A stretch of DNA of 6,462 nucleotides. It comes from DASYSL01 sp036003365. GTDB lineage: Bacteria > Eisenbacteria > RBG-16-71-46 > DASYSL01. Of the stretch, positions 4,914 through 6,462 are shown piece by piece (the first letter of the stretch is position 1; every line of letters begins with the position of its first letter). The position numbers were made by a program, and so were the translations under genes. The stretch is taken from assembly GCA_036003365.1 (NCBI GenBank), contig DASYSL010000095.1:1-6462 (forward strand). Reading direction: 5' to 3'. The notes below the pieces were generated by a model. It did no database searches. It saw only the letters and a program-made list of their open reading frames with translations, and was not told where the DNA came from.

Positions 4914-6401
4914 ATGGCCGATCGCGTTCCGAGGCGGCATTCGGCGAGGAGCCTGGCTTCGCGCGCGGCGCTGCTGCTCATGGCGTGGATTGGCTTTTAC
5001 GCCATGGGCGTGGGGCTCGCGGCGGCGCTCTTCTCGGTTCCGTACGCCCAGGTGAGCTACGGCAAAGGACCCGATCTCGGCGGGATCATCGCCGGGATTG
5101 GCGCCGTGTACCTGCTCTGGGGGTTTCGACCGCACTTCGGCCCGCGCCCCGCGAAAGAGTCCGAGTCCGACGAAGAGGTCTTCCCGGAGCTACGCGCGCT
5201 CGTGGACGGCGTCGCCGGGCGCATCGGTCATCCCGCGCCGCGTCACGTCAAGCTGCTCCTCGACGCCAATGCTTACGCCGCCTACCGGAGCTCGTGGTTC
5301 GGCCGAGGGCGTTCGATCGTGGGCATTGGCATTCCGTACCTGGCGTGGCTCGACCGAACGGGAGTGGAGGCCATCATCGCCCACGAGATGGGCCACCACG
5401 TGGCCGGCGACGTCAAGTTCGGTCCGTGGGTGCATCGGACCCGTTACCAGATTGCGCGCACCCTCGATCACCTGGAAGGCTCGAGCTTCTGGCTGGATCT
5501 GCCGTTTCAAGCGTACGCGAGGATGTTCCTGCGCCAAAGCCTGGTCATTTCGCGCGCGCAGGAGCTCGAGGCCGACGCCGTGTCCGTACGTGTCGCCGGC
5601 GCGGCCGCGACGGGCCGAGCGCTGCGCGTCGCAGCCGAGCGTGGTGCGCTCTGGGACGTCTACGTGCAGACCGAGGTCCTTCCGATGGTCGAGCGAGGGT
5701 TTTTGCCGGATCTCCTCGCGGGGTTTCGGATCTTCGAGCAAGCGTTTCGCACCCGCGTGGGCGGCCTCGCGCCGCCGAGCAAGAAGACCTCGGTCTACGA
5801 CACGCATCCCTCGCTCTCGGAGCGGCTCGACGCGATCGGCCTCGAGCGCCGGCAAGACACCGGCGAATCGGCGGATCTCACCGACTCTTCGGCGCTGATG
5901 CCCGCACTCGTTGGAAAAGCCGCCGCGGCGGAGGAGCACGCCTTGCGGAGCATTCTCGTCAACCCGGCCCGCAAGCTCGAGCCGCTCGCCTGGGAGGACG
6001 CAGGCAAGCGCGTCTGGCTGGCTCTCTATCGCGACAACCTGGCTCCGTACCGGAAGAGCCTCGCGGCTCTTTCGCTCGAAGATTTCCCGCGAGCCATCGC
6101 AAGCTTGGACGCTTGGTTGCCACACCTGCGCGGGGGTCTCGCGCTGCTCTCTCCGGAAGCCGAACGACGCCGTGCCCTCGGCATTTTCGGCTCCTTGCTC
6201 GCCCTGCTGCTCGACGCGCGGGGGTTCACCATCGAAGCGCTCCCGGGTTCGCCGGTGCGTCTGCGCCGCGGCGACCTACTCGTCGATCCCTTCGAGCGCG
6301 TGCGTTCACTCGCCGAAGGAAGGATTCCGGCGCAGGATTGGGGGCGGTTCAGTGAGGGATTCGACGGCGCCGGAGCCGCCGCGCCGCAGCCATCACGATA
6401 G
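4914..6401 (+). CDS. Membrane-anchored M48-family zinc metalloprotease
   Basis: 495 residues. M48 proteases hydrolyse peptide bonds with a Zn2+ held by HExxH and a downstream Glu. Here H-E-M-G-H is at 157-161 and the third ligand is probably Glu219 in E-L-E-A-D-A (217-222), the usual ExxxD-type motif. A-N-A-Y-A (118-122) and D-T-H-P-S-L-S-E-R-L (296-305) are further family hallmarks. Two N-terminal hydrophobic segments (about 17-40 and 56-72) anchor it; with the Arg-rich N-terminus inside, the catalytic domain would be cytoplasmic, as in HtpX. No extra membrane segments lie between HExxH and the Glu ligand, unlike HtpX. Residues 330-495 form a helical C-terminal extension I do not recognise. 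The frame is open further upstream, but that part overlaps the preceding gene. The ATG at 4914, 10 bp after the previous stop, is preferred; its ribosome binding site is weak, suggesting translational coupling. HtpX-like quality control or processing of a specific substrate are both possible. Confidence 0.93.
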   Translation: MADRVPRRHSARSLASRAALLLMAWIGFYAMGVGLAAALFSVPYAQVSYGKGPDLGGIIAGIGAVYLLWGFRPHFGPRPAKESESDEEVFPELRALVDGVAGRIGHPAPRHVKLLLDANAYAAYRSSWFGRGRSIVGIGIPYLAWLDRTGVEAIIAHEMGHHVAGDVKFGPWVHRTRYQIARTLDHLEGSSFWLDLPFQAYARMFLRQSLVISRAQELEADAVSVRVAGAAATGRALRVAAERGALWDVYVQTEVLPMVERGFLPDLLAGFRIFEQAFRTRVGGLAPPSKKTSVYDTHPSLSERLDAIGLERRQDTGESADLTDSSALMPALVGKAAAAEEHALRSILVNPARKLEPLAWEDAGKRVWLALYRDNLAPYRKSLAALSLEDFPRAIASLDAWLPHLRGGLALLSPEAERRRALGIFGSLLALLLDARGFTIEALPGSPVRLRRGDLLVDPFERVRSLAEGRIPAQDWGRFSEGFDGAGAAAPQPSR

Positions 6402-6413
6402 CGACCCGCCCGG

Positions 6414-6428
6414 CGGCACGCGATGCCG
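6414..6428 (+). terminator. Weak stem-loop downstream of the M48 protease gene
   Basis: CGGCA-CGCGA-TGCCG forms a 5-bp stem with a 5-nt loop, 12 nt after the stop at 6401. There is no T-run, and such short GC stems are common in this DNA. The last 61 bases of the window hold no other supported gene. Confidence 0.15.
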
Positions 6429-6462
6429 GCTTCAGCCGCGTGAGGCGCACCTCTTGGCGATG

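Noticed and set aside
3602..4981. Minus-strand frame of 459 codons opposite the membrane protein
   Set aside because: It is antisense to a gene with a ribosome binding site, membrane helix and conserved-looking modules. Only its last 39 codons, which hold the Cys cluster, were kept as a separate observation.
4985..6355. Plus-strand frame of 456 codons within the M48 protease gene
   Set aside because: It is shifted relative to the frame carrying HEMGH and gives an Arg-rich translation without motifs.
6432..6461. Possible C-terminal end of a convergent minus-strand gene (nine codons then TGA)
   Set aside because: Nine codons at the window edge are too few to distinguish from chance.

Overview
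This is a GC-rich window with strong G/C preference at third codon positions. It looks like chromosomal DNA of a myxobacterium-like bacterium (phylum Myxococcota, probably order Polyangiales). That placement is an inference. It rests on a lipoprotein with the GGYWYTF-type region, an outer-membrane barrel with a disordered linker and a short CxxC protein, all resembling families I recall from those genomes. No mobile element, CRISPR array, tRNA, rRNA or phage gene was seen.

Layout: (1) Bases 1-358, minus strand: the N-terminal part of a lipoprotein that runs off the left edge, with a good ribosome binding site and a plausible promoter. (2) Bases 531-1520, minus: an exported protein with a signal peptide, a charged low-complexity linker and a probable outer-membrane beta-barrel. 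(3) A 230-bp divergent promoter region with two perfect inverted repeats. (4) Bases 1751-3034, plus: a phosphofructokinase whose active-site residues match the pyrophosphate-dependent type. (5) Bases 3096-3380, plus: a very small proline-rich lipoprotein. (6) Bases 3411-3614, minus: a small CxxC protein convergent with it, with a second CxxC-containing reading frame just upstream. (7) Bases 3812-4903 and 4914-6401, plus: a likely two-gene operon of an uncharacterised membrane protein followed by a membrane-anchored M48 zinc metalloprotease.

The genes do not form one recognisable pathway. Phosphofructokinase is central carbon metabolism, and most of the rest is cell envelope. The best candidate for an undescribed functional unit is the membrane protein plus M48 protease pair, separated by only 10 bp. 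It may be an envelope quality-control or processing module, but nothing in the sequence shows a substrate. I do not see clear evidence of a dramatic novel system here.
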